Shown here: positions 34,063 through 43,787 of the stretch, one piece after another | How positions within the stretch are numbered: the first letter of the stretch is position 1 | Layout: the number at the start of each line of letters is the position of its first letter | Assembly (NCBI GenBank): GCA_017623295.1 | Contig: JAGAPK010000013.1 | Coordinates: 1-50,290, forward strand | Direction of reading: 5' to 3' | Length of the DNA: 50,290 nt | Source of the DNA: Lachnospiraceae bacterium | GTDB lineage: Bacteria > Bacillota > Clostridia > Lachnospirales > Lachnospiraceae | Notes under the pieces: generated by a model | What the model saw: only the letters and a program-made list of their open reading frames with translations | Databases searched by the model: none | What the model was told of the DNA's origin: nothing | Made by a program: the position numbers and the translations under genes

Positions 34063-34675
34063 GTGGATGAGAAAGAGTTTGGCGATTGTTTTTTTGATGC
34101 TGATGTTGGTTTCAAATGTGAGCATAAAAGCTAATGCAGAAGAAACAAAAGAAAAACAGGAAACGACAGAAGTACAAGCATATGATGTAACAGAATTAAG
34201 TCAGATTATGGTTGCTGCCAGAGATGTTGAAATGAAAGCAGAGCCGGATTACGATTCTGAAACCCTAATGACATATGAAAAGGGTGCATCAGTTTTTGTT
34301 ACAGGTATGGTAGAAGATGAATGGCTTCAGGTGTCTTATCAGGATAAAACAGGATATGTAGATAAAACAGCATTACTGATACAGAAACTAGATGTGGCAG
34401 GCATTGATGCAGAAATGGCAGTTGAGGCAGAGGAAACAAAGTTTGTCTTAGAAGAGGTAGAACGATATCGTCAAGAAGCAAGACGTTCTAAAATATGGGG
34501 AACAATTATTGTAGTTTTGGTTATCGGTATTTTTGCAACAGGAATTGTTTCTACTATTCGTGCCGGAAAAAGCAAAGAAACGGATGAAACACCAGAAAAG
34601 GGAACAGAAGCAGATGATGATGTTTCTTTAAATATAGAAGATTTGGATAAAGATTCAGAAGAGAATAATGAATAA
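34049..34675 (+). CDS. SH3-domain protein with signal peptide and C-terminal membrane anchor
   Basis: The 208-residue product has a basic hydrophobic signal sequence ending near ANAEE (~29). A bacterial SH3 domain follows (~55-110), with VAARDVEMKAEPDYDSETLM, GASVFVTGMVEDEWLQVSYQ and KTGYVDKTALL. Then come a charged helix, one membrane span (~146-168), and an acidic cytoplasmic tail. Such a topology holds the SH3 domain outside, where SH3b domains often bind peptidoglycan or glycan. The ATG at 34049 follows GGAGGAG and overlaps the previous gene by 14 bases; a GTG at 34037 is the alternative. Confidence 0.82.
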   Translation: MRKFKWMRKSLAIVFLMLMLVSNVSIKANAEETKEKQETTEVQAYDVTELSQIMVAARDVEMKAEPDYDSETLMTYEKGASVFVTGMVEDEWLQVSYQDKTGYVDKTALLIQKLDVAGIDAEMAVEAEETKFVLEEVERYRQEARRSKIWGTIIVVLVIGIFATGIVSTIRAGKSKETDETPEKGTEADDDVSLNIEDLDKDSEENNE

Positions 34676-34725
34676 AAAAGTTTTCAAATAGAGTACTATA
34701 AATCACTCATCAAAAATGTTACAAT

Positions 34726-34770
34726 AAAACTCCCAAAGGAATTTAAGAGAAAGATTCCGATGGGAGTTTT
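34726..34770 (+). terminator. Two-part hairpin terminator ending the polysaccharide locus
   Basis: AAAACTCCCA (34726-34735) pairs with TGGGAGTTTT (34761-34770), and GGAAT pairs with ATTCC inside it, with a small internal loop. The 3' arm ends in TTTT, so termination efficiency may be moderate. It separates the polysaccharide locus from recJ. Confidence 0.7.
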
Positions 34771-34799
34771 CCTATTAAATGATAAGAAGGTTATTTGGC

Positions 34800-36581
34800 A
34801 TGGCGAAATGGATGGTGTCAGCGAAAAAGGCTGATTTTAATGCAATAGCGCAACAGTTTCAGATTGATCCGGTGATTGCGAGAATTATCAGAAACAGGGA
34901 TATCATAGAGGAAGAAGAGATTGCACTTTTTTTGCATGGAACATTGGAGAATTTGCATGATCCTCATTTGCTGCATGACATGGATAAAGCAGTAGCATTT
35001 ATGCTTTCTAAAATAGAAGAGAAAGCAACGATACGAATTATTGGAGATTATGATATTGATGGTGTATGTGCAACGTATATTCTGCTTAGAGGACTGCGTG
35101 CTTGTGGAGCAGTTGTAGATACGGTAATACCGCATCGTATTAAGGATGGCTATGGACTGAATGATAGTTTGATAGAAGAAGCGCATGCAGATGGCATTGA
35201 TACAATTATTACCTGTGATAATGGAATTGCGGCAGCACCCCAGATAGCCTATGCGAAAGAACTTGGAATGAGCATTATTGTGACCGACCATCATGAAGTG
35301 CCTTATGAACTTGCAGAGGACGGCAGCAGAACGGAAGTATTACCACTGGCAGATGCAGTTATCGATCCGAAACAGGAAGCTTGTAAATATCCTTATGAAG
35401 GTATTTGTGGTGCTGTGGTAGCTTACAAATTTGTGCAGGTTTTATTAGAAGAGTATGGGAAGAAAGCTACGGACAGTAATGAGGAATTATTAGAGGAATT
35501 ACTGGAATTTGCTGCATTTGCTACCGTAGGCGATGTAATGGAGCTTAAGGATGAAAACCGTATTATTGTGAAGTACGGTTTGGAACAGATGGTACATACG
35601 AAGAATCTGGGACTTCGGGCTTTAATTGAAGTGAGTGGCTTGCAGGGGAAACCGTTATCGGCATATCACATTGGATTTGTGTTAGGTCCTTGTCTGAATG
35701 CGACAGGCAGACTGGATACTGCAGCGAAGGCTTTGCAGATGTTACAGAGTGAAGAGTGGAGCGAAGCTGTAACGATTGCCGGAGAATTGAAGGAATTAAA
35801 TGACAGCCGTAAAGAAATGACAAGACAAGGGACTCAACAGGCAATAGAAATGATTGAAAGCGGAGATTATGCAGACGACAAAGTTTTTGTGATTTATTTG
35901 CCTGATTGCCATGAAAGTCTGGCAGGTATTATTGCCGGAAGAGTTAAGGAGAAATATCATAAGCCTGCATTTGTGCTGACTAAAGGGGAAGAAGGTGTGA
36001 AGGGCTCAGGTCGTTCCATAGAAAGCTATCATATGTATGAGCAGATGAGCCTTTGCAAACATCTTTTTACCAGATATGGCGGACACAAAATGGCAGCCGG
36101 TTTATCTTTGCCGGAAGAAAATATAGAAGAATTCAGACGGACTCTTAATCAGAACTGTAATTTGTCCGATGAAGATTTTGAAGAGAAAATGGTAATTGAT
36201 GTTCCGATGCCACTATCTTATGTCAGAACAGATTTTGTGAAGCAGTTGAAGGTTCTGGAGCCTTTTGGCAACGGGAATACGAAGCCTGTTTTTGCACAGA
36301 AAAATGTGAGAGTCCTACAAGGTAAAGTATTAGGAAAAAATGCTAATGTAGGAAAATATAAGATTATGGATGAACAGGGACACACTTATGATATGATATA
36401 TTTTGGCGATATGGATAACTGGCATGATTTTCTGGTAAGAAGTTTTGGAGAAGCTGAGAAAGAACGGCTTTATCGCGAAGGCAGCAGGGAAATTGTGATA
36501 CAGATGATTTATTATCCGGATATCAATGTATATCAGGGAAGAGAAAGTTTACAGATTGTGATGCAGGACTATGCCAAATAG
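34800..36581 (+). CDS. recJ: Single-stranded-DNA exonuclease RecJ
   Basis: RecJ degrades ssDNA 5' to 3' in recombination and mismatch repair. The 593-residue protein contains GDYDIDGV (82-89), CDNG, TDHHEVP (162-168) of the DHH domain, SLAGIIAGRVKEKYHKPAF, and the DHHA1 motif GGHKMAAGLSLP. The C-terminal OB domain follows with LEPFGNGNTKPVF. The start at 34800 is preferred to the ATG at 34779 because AAGAAGG lies 9 bases upstream. The length is typical. It is followed by a PfkB kinase gene in the same direction. Confidence 0.95.
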   Translation: MAKWMVSAKKADFNAIAQQFQIDPVIARIIRNRDIIEEEEIALFLHGTLENLHDPHLLHDMDKAVAFMLSKIEEKATIRIIGDYDIDGVCATYILLRGLRACGAVVDTVIPHRIKDGYGLNDSLIEEAHADGIDTIITCDNGIAAAPQIAYAKELGMSIIVTDHHEVPYELAEDGSRTEVLPLADAVIDPKQEACKYPYEGICGAVVAYKFVQVLLEEYGKKATDSNEELLEELLEFAAFATVGDVMELKDENRIIVKYGLEQMVHTKNLGLRALIEVSGLQGKPLSAYHIGFVLGPCLNATGRLDTAAKALQMLQSEEWSEAVTIAGELKELNDSRKEMTRQGTQQAIEMIESGDYADDKVFVIYLPDCHESLAGIIAGRVKEKYHKPAFVLTKGEEGVKGSGRSIESYHMYEQMSLCKHLFTRYGGHKMAAGLSLPEENIEEFRRTLNQNCNLSDEDFEEKMVIDVPMPLSYVRTDFVKQLKVLEPFGNGNTKPVFAQKNVRVLQGKVLGKNANVGKYKIMDEQGHTYDMIYFGDMDNWHDFLVRSFGEAEKERLYREGSREIVIQMIYYPDINVYQGRESLQIVMQDYAK

Positions 36582-36608
36582 AAAGCTGCGTCCGGAGGGA
36601 GGACATAG

Positions 36609-37538
36609 ATGATACTTACAGTGACGCTTAATCCGGCAGTGGATAAAACATATACAACAGGAGAATTAATCACAGGGCATGTGAATCGTATGCGGACAAT
36701 GATGAAGATTGCAGGCGGTAAGGGAATCAATGTTACTAAAATTCTGAATCAATACGGTCATGCGGTCTGTGCGACCGGTTTTCTGGGTGGCTATGCAGGT
36801 AAGTTTATTGAGGACTATATGAAAGGAAAACAGGTTGATTGTAAATTTGTACAGGTAGAAGAGGAAACCAGAAGTAATATGAACATTCTGGCAGATAATG
36901 GTTATGTGACAGAAATTTTAGAGCCGGGACCTGTGATTAATGAAGAAAGCCAGAAGGAGTTTTTAAAGCAGTATGAAGAATTACTTCCTTCCTGTGAACT
37001 GGTCATTTTGTCCGGCAGTATTGGAAAAGGTATGCCTGAGGATATTTATAAAACCTTGATAGAAATTGCGGAAAAAAAGGGAATTCGTGTATTGTTAGAT
37101 ACCAGCGGAGAAAGTCTTAAGAAAGGTATCGAGGCAAAGCCATATCTGATAAAGCCGAATCAGAAGGAATTAGAATATATTGTTGGGCATAAACTGAGTA
37201 GTAAAGAGGCTGTTTTAAGTGCGGCACGGGCATTACAGGCGGCAGGAATTGAGAAAGTTATTGTATCTATGGGGAAAAATGGACTTATGTCGGTAAGCGG
37301 CGAACATATTTATTGCGCAAAGTCCAGAAGAATTCAGACCGTAAATACAGTGGGATGTGGCGACAGTGTTGTGGCTTCTTATGCCATGTCACTCATAAGT
37401 GGCGATTCTGAGGAAGAGGCAATTCGGAAAGCAGCAGCCATTTCAGCGGCAAATGCAACCACGATAGAAAGTGCCAATATCCCGATGGATACGGCAGAAG
37501 AATTATATGATGCAATTACAGTAGAGGAACTGGCATAG
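36609..37538 (+). CDS. PfkB-family hexose kinase (1-phosphofructokinase/tagatose-6-phosphate kinase type)
   Basis: The 309-residue protein carries the family start MILTVTLNPAVDKTY, the sugar-binding GGKGINV (36-42) and the ATP/anion-hole motif VGCGDSVVAS (248-257) with catalytic D252. This subgroup phosphorylates fructose-1-phosphate or tagatose-6-phosphate. The usual GAGDS is GCGDS here. There is no fructose PTS or DeoR regulator next to it, so the substrate stays open. GGAGGGAGG precedes the ATG and a perfect terminator follows. Confidence 0.88.
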   Translation: MILTVTLNPAVDKTYTTGELITGHVNRMRTMMKIAGGKGINVTKILNQYGHAVCATGFLGGYAGKFIEDYMKGKQVDCKFVQVEEETRSNMNILADNGYVTEILEPGPVINEESQKEFLKQYEELLPSCELVILSGSIGKGMPEDIYKTLIEIAEKKGIRVLLDTSGESLKKGIEAKPYLIKPNQKELEYIVGHKLSSKEAVLSAARALQAAGIEKVIVSMGKNGLMSVSGEHIYCAKSRRIQTVNTVGCGDSVVASYAMSLISGDSEEEAIRKAAAISAANATTIESANIPMDTAEELYDAITVEELA

Positions 37539-37556
37539 TTTTTATAGGAAAGACTA

Positions 37557-37588
37557 CGAAAAAGCCTGAGACAATCTCAGGCTTTTCG
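37557..37588 (+). terminator. Strong bidirectional-looking terminator after the PfkB gene
   Basis: AAAAGCCTGAGA (37560-37571) pairs perfectly with TCTCAGGCTTTT (37575-37586) around a CAA loop, with a further CG pair beyond a bulged A. The remaining ~215 bases before murE contain AT-rich sequence with no gene; no well-spaced promoter could be chosen there with confidence. Confidence 0.9.
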
Positions 37589-37804
37589 CATTTTCTTATG
37601 AGGGGGGAGATAGTGAGTTTTTCAACTATCTTGGTTATTATCATAAATTGAAAATGTGTCCAAAATGTGTTTTCTTTCTTATAAAAATATAAACTTCCAT
37701 AAACAAAGTTTGAAGTAAGTATGAAATCAAAGTGAAGTTGAAAAAGGGCGTGTTTCGTGCTATTTTATTTAAAGAAGAATGCGATAAAGCAAGGAGTGGA
37801 TTTC

Positions 37805-39271
37805 ATGGCTAAATTAAAAGATTTATTATCCAAACTGGAATATCAGTGCGTTCAGGGAACGGAAGAAATAGAAGTAACAGAAGTTGTTTATGATTCAAGA
37901 AAAGTAACACCGGGAAGTCTTTTTATCTGTATTGTGGGAGCAAACGTGGATGGGCACGATTTTGCCATGCAGGTAGTAGAAGCTGGTGCAAAGGTTCTTG
38001 TGGTACAAAGAGAGATTGAACTTCCTAAGGAAGCAGATGTGACAGTTATCAAAGTAGAAGATACTCGTTATGCGATGGCATTTATTTCTGCTGCTTATTT
38101 TGGAAATCCGGCGGAGAAGTTACAGGTAATCGGTATTACCGGAACGAAAGGAAAGACAACAACAACTTATCTGGTGAAATCCATTCTGGAACAGGCAGGT
38201 CGCAAAGTCGGATTGATTGGTACAATTGAAGTAATTATTGGTGATACCCATATTCATGCCAATAATACTACGCCGGAGTCTTATCTGTTACAGCAGTATT
38301 TCAGACAGATGGTAGATGCCGGTTGCGATACGGTTGTTATGGAGGTATCATCTCAGGGCTTGATGCTTCACAGAACACAGGGGTTTGTATTTGATTTTGG
38401 CATCTTTACCAATATTGAACCGGATCATATCGGACCGAATGAACATAAGGATTTTGAAGATTACATGTCCTGTAAAGGCTTATTATTTAAGCAATGTAAA
38501 GTTGGCATTGTAAACAAGGACGACAAACATTGGGAGCAGGTTACAGATGGGCACACCTGTAAACTGGAAACTTATGGTATCGAATCCGATGCTGATTTGA
38601 AAGCAGAAAATCTGAAACTGCTTTCCGGTGGCGGAAAACTTGGAGTAGCATTTGATGTAAAAGGTCTTATGGATTTCCCGGTGGAAATTGCAACACCAGG
38701 TAAATTCAGTGTATATAATGCACTGACTGCAATTGCTATCTGTCGTCATTTTGAAGTGTCTGAAGAAGCTATTCAAAAAGCACTTCTGGCAGCAAAAGTA
38801 AAAGGCAGAATTGAACTTGTAAAAGTATCCGATGATTTTACATTAATGATTGACTATGCGCATAATGCGATGGCATTGGAAAGTCTTTTATCTACCTTAA
38901 AAGAATATAAACCGCATCGACTGGTCAGTGTGTTTGGTTGTGGCGGAAACCGTTCAAAACTGCGAAGATATGAAATGGGAGAAGTCAGTGGAAGAATGGC
39001 TGATTTGACAATTATCACTTCGGATAATCCACGTTTTGAGGAACCACAGGCAATTATTGATGATATTAAAATTGGTATTGGCAAAACCGATGGAAAATAT
39101 GTAGAGATTTGTGATAGAAAAGAAGCGATTGCTTATGCGATTGCCAATGGAGAACCGGGAGACATTATTGTTTTAGCCGGTAAGGGACATGAAGATTATC
39201 AGGAAATCAAAGGGGTTAAATACCCAATGGATGAAAGAGATCTGATACAGGATATTCTGGCAGGCAGATAA
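37805..39271 (+). CDS. murE: UDP-MurNAc-L-Ala-D-Glu:meso-diaminopimelate ligase
   Basis: MurE adds the third amino acid of the peptidoglycan stem peptide. The 488-residue protein has the ATP loop GITGTKGKTTTTYL (110-123), the DNPR motif at 407-410 that selects meso-diaminopimelate, and TTPESYLL. The peptidoglycan is therefore probably DAP-type. The longest open frame begins at 37757, but AAGGAGTGG at 37793 supports the ATG at 37805. priA follows after 24 bp. Confidence 0.95.
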   Translation: MAKLKDLLSKLEYQCVQGTEEIEVTEVVYDSRKVTPGSLFICIVGANVDGHDFAMQVVEAGAKVLVVQREIELPKEADVTVIKVEDTRYAMAFISAAYFGNPAEKLQVIGITGTKGKTTTTYLVKSILEQAGRKVGLIGTIEVIIGDTHIHANNTTPESYLLQQYFRQMVDAGCDTVVMEVSSQGLMLHRTQGFVFDFGIFTNIEPDHIGPNEHKDFEDYMSCKGLLFKQCKVGIVNKDDKHWEQVTDGHTCKLETYGIESDADLKAENLKLLSGGGKLGVAFDVKGLMDFPVEIATPGKFSVYNALTAIAICRHFEVSEEAIQKALLAAKVKGRIELVKVSDDFTLMIDYAHNAMALESLLSTLKEYKPHRLVSVFGCGGNRSKLRRYEMGEVSGRMADLTIITSDNPRFEEPQAIIDDIKIGIGKTDGKYVEICDRKEAIAYAIANGEPGDIIVLAGKGHEDYQEIKGVKYPMDERDLIQDILAGR

Positions 39272-39295
39272 GATACCAAAGTGAGAGGTTAAGGA

Positions 39296-41533
39296 ATGAG
39301 TGATAAATATGCGGATATTATCGTAGATATATCCCATGAAAAAGTTGACAGACCTTTTCAATATAAGATTCCGGATAGACTATTGGGACAGATTGCACCC
39401 GGTGTCCGGGTGCATGTTCCCTTTGGAAAAGGCAATAAGGATATGATTGGCTATGTAGTCGATATCTCGGAAGAAACTGATTATCCGGTGGATAAAATTA
39501 AGGAAATTACCTGTCTGGATGAAAAGGGAACTACGGTAGAAAGCGATTTGATTCAGACCGCTTACTGGATGAAGAAACATTATGGTTCTACCATGATTAC
39601 AGCACTCAAAACGGTACTTCCCGTAAAGCAGAAGTTAAAACAGTTAGAGAAAAAGAAAGTCACCAGATGCTGTGACAGGGAAGAAATAGAAAAGCATTTA
39701 GCCGAATGTGCCAGAAAGCACCAGACGGCCAAAGTACGTGTATTGGAAGCGTTGTTAAATGAAGAAGTTTTACCATATGAACTGCTTAGACAGAAATTAA
39801 ATGTAGCAGCACCTACCCTGCAAAGTTTAGAAAAGCAGGGACTTATTAGAATAGAATCCGAGAATTATTATCGTAATCCGGTAAAACAGATTACCGAGCG
39901 TGACAGTGCTAAGCCACTCAGTGAGAAACAGCGGTTTATTATAGAAGATGTGGCGCAGGATTACCGGAATGGTAAGCATGGAACATATTTGATACATGGC
40001 ATTACCGGAAGTGGTAAGACAGAAGTATATCTGGGAATTATTGAGCAGATGATCGCGATGGGAAAACAGGCGATTGTACTGATTCCGGAAATTGCTTTGA
40101 CGTACCAGACACTTCTTCGGTTCTATAAGCGATTTGGAGACCGGGTTTCGGTGATGAATTCCACCTTGACGATGGGCGAAAAATATGACCAGATGGAACG
40201 GGCCAAAAACGGACAGTTAGATGTGATCATCGGTCCTCGTTCTGCGTTGTTTACGCCATTTCCAAATCTGGGCGTTATTATTATCGATGAGGAACATGAG
40301 AACAGTTATAAAAGTGAGTCAATGCCAAAGTATCATGCGCGTGAGACCGCAATACAGATTGCGGAGAGAAAAGGCGCAAGCGTGGTACTGGGCTCAGCAA
40401 CCCCTTCTTTGGAAGCCTATTACCGTGCAAGGCAGGGAGAATATAAATTATATGAGTTAAAAGAGCGACTGACCGGAGGACAACTGCCGCAGGTATATAC
40501 GGTAGATTTGAGGGAAGAATTGAAAGAGGGAAATCGTTCTATTTTCAGCCGAAAATTGAAGGAGCTGATAGCCGGACGATTGCAGGCAGGAGAGCAGACC
40601 ATGCTGTTCTTAAACAGGCGAGGTTACGCAGGTTTTGTTTCCTGTAGAGCTTGTGGGCATGTGATGAAATGTCCGCACTGTGATGTTTCCTTATCAGAGC
40701 ATCGTAATGGCAAGTTAGTATGCCATTATTGTGGACACGAGGAATATAAGCCGGAAAAATGTCCTTCCTGTGGTTCCAAATACTTATTAGGTTTCAAAGC
40801 AGGAACCGAGCAGATAGAAGCAGCGGTGCATAAGGAATTTCCGCAGGCAAGGGTGCTTCGTATGGATGCTGACTCCACCAGAACCAAAGACAGCTATGAG
40901 AAAATTTTATCTGCTTTTGCGGATGGTCAGGCGGATATTCTGGTAGGAACACAGATGATAGTGAAAGGTCATGATTTTCCGAATGTAACACTGGTAGGAA
41001 TTCTGGCAGCAGATTTATCCTTAAATCAGAATGATTATCGTGCCGGAGAAAGAACCTTTCAGCTTTTGACACAGGCCGCCGGCAGAGCAGGAAGAGGAGC
41101 CAAATCCGGAGAAGTTGTGATTCAGACTTATCAGCCGGAGCATTACAGTATTGTGCATGCGGCAAATCAGGATTATGAGGACTTTTACGAAGAAGAAATT
41201 ATGTATCGTGAATTGCTTGCCTATCCACCGGCAGCCCATATGTTAGCGATTCTGGTAGTTTCCAAAGTAGAAGAAGCCGGTAGCAGTCTGTTGGAACAAT
41301 TTGCAACACAGATACGCGAGAAGTTTAACGGGGATTGCAAGCTTTGTGTGATTGGTCCGACACCGGCCGCTGTATCAAAGATTAACGATTTATACCGACA
41401 TGTGTTATACTTAAAGCATTGTGATTATGAGAAGTTGGTTCAGATAAAAGATATTCTGGAAGAATATAGTAAACAACAGGAACTTAGAAATCAAACGGTA
41501 CAGTTTGACTTCGATCCGATGAACACATATTAG
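39296..41533 (+). CDS. priA: Primosomal protein N' (PriA helicase)
   Basis: PriA reloads the replicative helicase at stalled forks. The 745-residue protein has a DNA-binding N-terminal domain, the Walker A motif GSGKT (238-242), DEEH (331-334), and helicase motif GSATPSLEAYY. Eight zinc-binding cysteines are at 450, 453, 459, 462, 476, 479, 489 and 492. Later helicase motifs include LVGTQMIVKGHDFP and QAAGRAGRG. It is followed by def and fmt, the usual bacterial order. Confidence 0.96.
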   Translation: MSDKYADIIVDISHEKVDRPFQYKIPDRLLGQIAPGVRVHVPFGKGNKDMIGYVVDISEETDYPVDKIKEITCLDEKGTTVESDLIQTAYWMKKHYGSTMITALKTVLPVKQKLKQLEKKKVTRCCDREEIEKHLAECARKHQTAKVRVLEALLNEEVLPYELLRQKLNVAAPTLQSLEKQGLIRIESENYYRNPVKQITERDSAKPLSEKQRFIIEDVAQDYRNGKHGTYLIHGITGSGKTEVYLGIIEQMIAMGKQAIVLIPEIALTYQTLLRFYKRFGDRVSVMNSTLTMGEKYDQMERAKNGQLDVIIGPRSALFTPFPNLGVIIIDEEHENSYKSESMPKYHARETAIQIAERKGASVVLGSATPSLEAYYRARQGEYKLYELKERLTGGQLPQVYTVDLREELKEGNRSIFSRKLKELIAGRLQAGEQTMLFLNRRGYAGFVSCRACGHVMKCPHCDVSLSEHRNGKLVCHYCGHEEYKPEKCPSCGSKYLLGFKAGTEQIEAAVHKEFPQARVLRMDADSTRTKDSYEKILSAFADGQADILVGTQMIVKGHDFPNVTLVGILAADLSLNQNDYRAGERTFQLLTQAAGRAGRGAKSGEVVIQTYQPEHYSIVHAANQDYEDFYEEEIMYRELLAYPPAAHMLAILVVSKVEEAGSSLLEQFATQIREKFNGDCKLCVIGPTPAAVSKINDLYRHVLYLKHCDYEKLVQIKDILEEYSKQQELRNQTVQFDFDPMNTY

Positions 41534-41566
41534 AAAAATATATACTTATTTAAAAGGAGAAGAAAA

Positions 41567-42043
41567 ATGGCAATCAGAAAAATCAGAGAAATAGGAGACC
41601 CTGTATTAGAAAAAGTATCCAAAGAGGTCACAGAGGTAACTCCTCGTATTCAGGAGTTAATTGATGATATGTTTGATACATTATATGAAGCAAATGGTGT
41701 TGGACTGGCAGCACCACAGGTTGGTATTTTGAAACGAATTGTAGTGATTGATACAACAGGTGAAGACCCGATTTTAATGATTAACCCTAGAATTATTGAA
41801 AAGAGTGGAGAACAGACCGGATATGAAGGCTGTCTTAGTGTTCCGGGCAAAACCGGCAATGTGACAAGAGCAAACTATGTGAAAGCCATTGCATATGATG
41901 AAAATATGGAACCATTTGAAATAGAAGGAACAGAACTTCTTGCAAGAGCCATTCAGCATGAGCTTGACCATTTGGATGGTCATTTGTATGTAGAAAAAGT
42001 AGATGGACCACTGCAGGATGTAGAAGACTTGGAAGAGGAATAA
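41567..42043 (+). CDS. def: Peptide deformylase
   Basis: The 158-residue metalloenzyme removes the N-formyl group from new proteins. Motif 1 GVGLAAPQVG (44-53), motif 2 EGCLSVPG (87-94) and motif 3 QHELDH (130-135) give the metal ligands Cys89, His131 and His135. The ending EDLEEE is acidic. It lies 33 bp after priA and 14 bp before fmt. Fmt adds the formyl group that this enzyme removes, so the two form a functional pair. Confidence 0.96.
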   Translation: MAIRKIREIGDPVLEKVSKEVTEVTPRIQELIDDMFDTLYEANGVGLAAPQVGILKRIVVIDTTGEDPILMINPRIIEKSGEQTGYEGCLSVPGKTGNVTRANYVKAIAYDENMEPFEIEGTELLARAIQHELDHLDGHLYVEKVDGPLQDVEDLEEE

Positions 42044-42057
42044 TTTGTGGAGGAAAT

Positions 42058-43020
42058 ATGAAAGTAGTATTTATGGGAACGCCGGACTTCGCAGTCGGCG
42101 CATTGGAAGCGATTATAAAAGCAGGCCATCAGGTAACAGCAGTAGTAACACAGCCGGACAAACCAAAAGGGCGCGGTAAAGAGATGCAGATTACGCCGGT
42201 AAAGGCATGTGCACTCAAATATGACATCCCTGTTTTTCAGCCGGTAAAAATCAAAACACCGGAGGCAATCGAGCAACTGCGTACTTATGAAGCCGACATT
42301 TTTGTAGTAGCAGCATTTGGACAACTTCTTTCAGAAGAAATTCTGAATATGCCGAAGTTTGGCTGCGTTAATATCCATGCATCTTTGTTGCCGAAATATC
42401 GTGGCGCTGGTCCGATTCAGTGGGTTATTTTAGATGGCGAAAAAGAAACCGGTATTACCATTATGCAGATGGATAAGGGGTTGGATACCGGCGATATGTT
42501 ATTTTCCCGTAAGGTTCCAATTGCAGAGAAAGAAACAGGCGACAGTCTGCATGACAAGCTGGCACAGGTAGGTGCAGAGCTGATTGTAGAAGCATTGCCG
42601 AAGATTGAAGCCGGTGAGGTGACTCCGGTGAAACAGAATGATGCAGACTCCTGCTATGCCAAGATGTTACAGAAATCAATGGGTAAGATTGACTGGACAA
42701 AGCAGTCAGTAGAGATAGAACGTCTGGTGCGTGGTTTAAATTCCTGGCCAAGTGCATATACTTCCTATCATGGTAAAACATTGAAAATATGGGCAAGCGA
42801 TATTAGTGACAAAACAGGAGAGGGAATTGTGTTACCGACAGAGGTAACAGAGGTTGTACCGGGCATGATTGTGGCAGTAGAGAAGGATGCTGTTTACGTG
42901 AAAACCGGTGACGGCAGCCTGAAACTGACAGAAGTACAGTTAGAAGGCAAGAAAAGAATGCCGGTAAAAAACTTTTTGTTAGGATATCAAGTGAAAGTCG
43001 GAGAGATGCTTGGACAATAG
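42058..43020 (+). CDS. fmt: Methionyl-tRNA formyltransferase
   Basis: Fmt formylates Met-tRNA-fMet for initiation. The 320-residue protein has MGTPDFAV (6-13), NIHASLLPKYRGA (105-117) with the catalytic Asn and His, and GLDTGDMLF (141-149). The C-terminal OB-like domain (~210-320) is present. GGAGG lies just before the ATG. It belongs to the def-fmt pair. Confidence 0.96.
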   Translation: MKVVFMGTPDFAVGALEAIIKAGHQVTAVVTQPDKPKGRGKEMQITPVKACALKYDIPVFQPVKIKTPEAIEQLRTYEADIFVVAAFGQLLSEEILNMPKFGCVNIHASLLPKYRGAGPIQWVILDGEKETGITIMQMDKGLDTGDMLFSRKVPIAEKETGDSLHDKLAQVGAELIVEALPKIEAGEVTPVKQNDADSCYAKMLQKSMGKIDWTKQSVEIERLVRGLNSWPSAYTSYHGKTLKIWASDISDKTGEGIVLPTEVTEVVPGMIVAVEKDAVYVKTGDGSLKLTEVQLEGKKRMPVKNFLLGYQVKVGEMLGQ

Positions 43021-43065
43021 TATGTTTGTTGAGCTTGCAAGAGATAGAGAAAAGGAGCGTAACAG

Positions 43066-43785
43066 ATGAGATATTACGGTGGTTTTTATGGATTCTATTT
43101 TGACCCAACATACTGGTTGGTAATTATTGGTGCCATATTGTGTGTTCTGGCACAGACACGTGTCAGCAGTACCTTTCGTAAATATGCGAAAGTGCGAAGT
43201 AGAAGCGGCATGACAGGAGCACAAGCCGCACAGAGAATTCTGGAATTATCCGGCATTTATGATGTGCGTGTGGAATACATCAAAGGCGAGTTGACTGATC
43301 ATTATGATCCCAAAGAAAAAGTTGTGCGCCTTTCACAGTCTACCTATGGTTCGAATTCGATTGCAGCAATTGGTGTAGCAGCACATGAATGTGGTCACGC
43401 CCTGCAGCATAACAAAGGTTATGCACCATTGAAAATCAGAACAGCGCTGGTTCCGGCTGCTAATATTGGTTCGAAGCTGGGAATTCCAATTATCCTGTTA
43501 GGTGTGTTGTTTGGGATGAATCAGATTTTTATCCAGATTGGTATCTGGGTGTTTGCGCTGGCGGTTTTGTTTCAGGTTGTAACCTTGCCGGTAGAATATA
43601 ATGCTTCAAACAGAGCGCTTGCAATGCTTGGTGATTATGGATTGATGGAGAACGAAGAAACGAAAGGATGCCGCAAAGTATTAAGTGCAGCAGCACTAAC
43701 TTATGTAGCGGCAGCAGCATCCTCTATTTTACAGCTGCTTCGTCTTATCCTTTTATTTGGAAACAATAACAGAAGAAGAGATTGA
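43066..43785 (+). CDS. Zinc metallopeptidase, YugP-like membrane protein
   Basis: The 239-residue protein has an N-terminal membrane helix, then the zinc motif HECGH (107-111) and two or three further membrane helices. LPVEYNASNRAL near residue 170 supplies the third ligand region typical of YugP. It is a predicted membrane-bound peptidase of unknown substrate. It is 45 bp after fmt and 2 bp before rsmB, a frequent clostridial arrangement. Confidence 0.9.
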   Translation: MRYYGGFYGFYFDPTYWLVIIGAILCVLAQTRVSSTFRKYAKVRSRSGMTGAQAAQRILELSGIYDVRVEYIKGELTDHYDPKEKVVRLSQSTYGSNSIAAIGVAAHECGHALQHNKGYAPLKIRTALVPAANIGSKLGIPIILLGVLFGMNQIFIQIGIWVFALAVLFQVVTLPVEYNASNRALAMLGDYGLMENEETKGCRKVLSAAALTYVAAAASSILQLLRLILLFGNNNRRRD

Positions 43786-43787
43786 TC

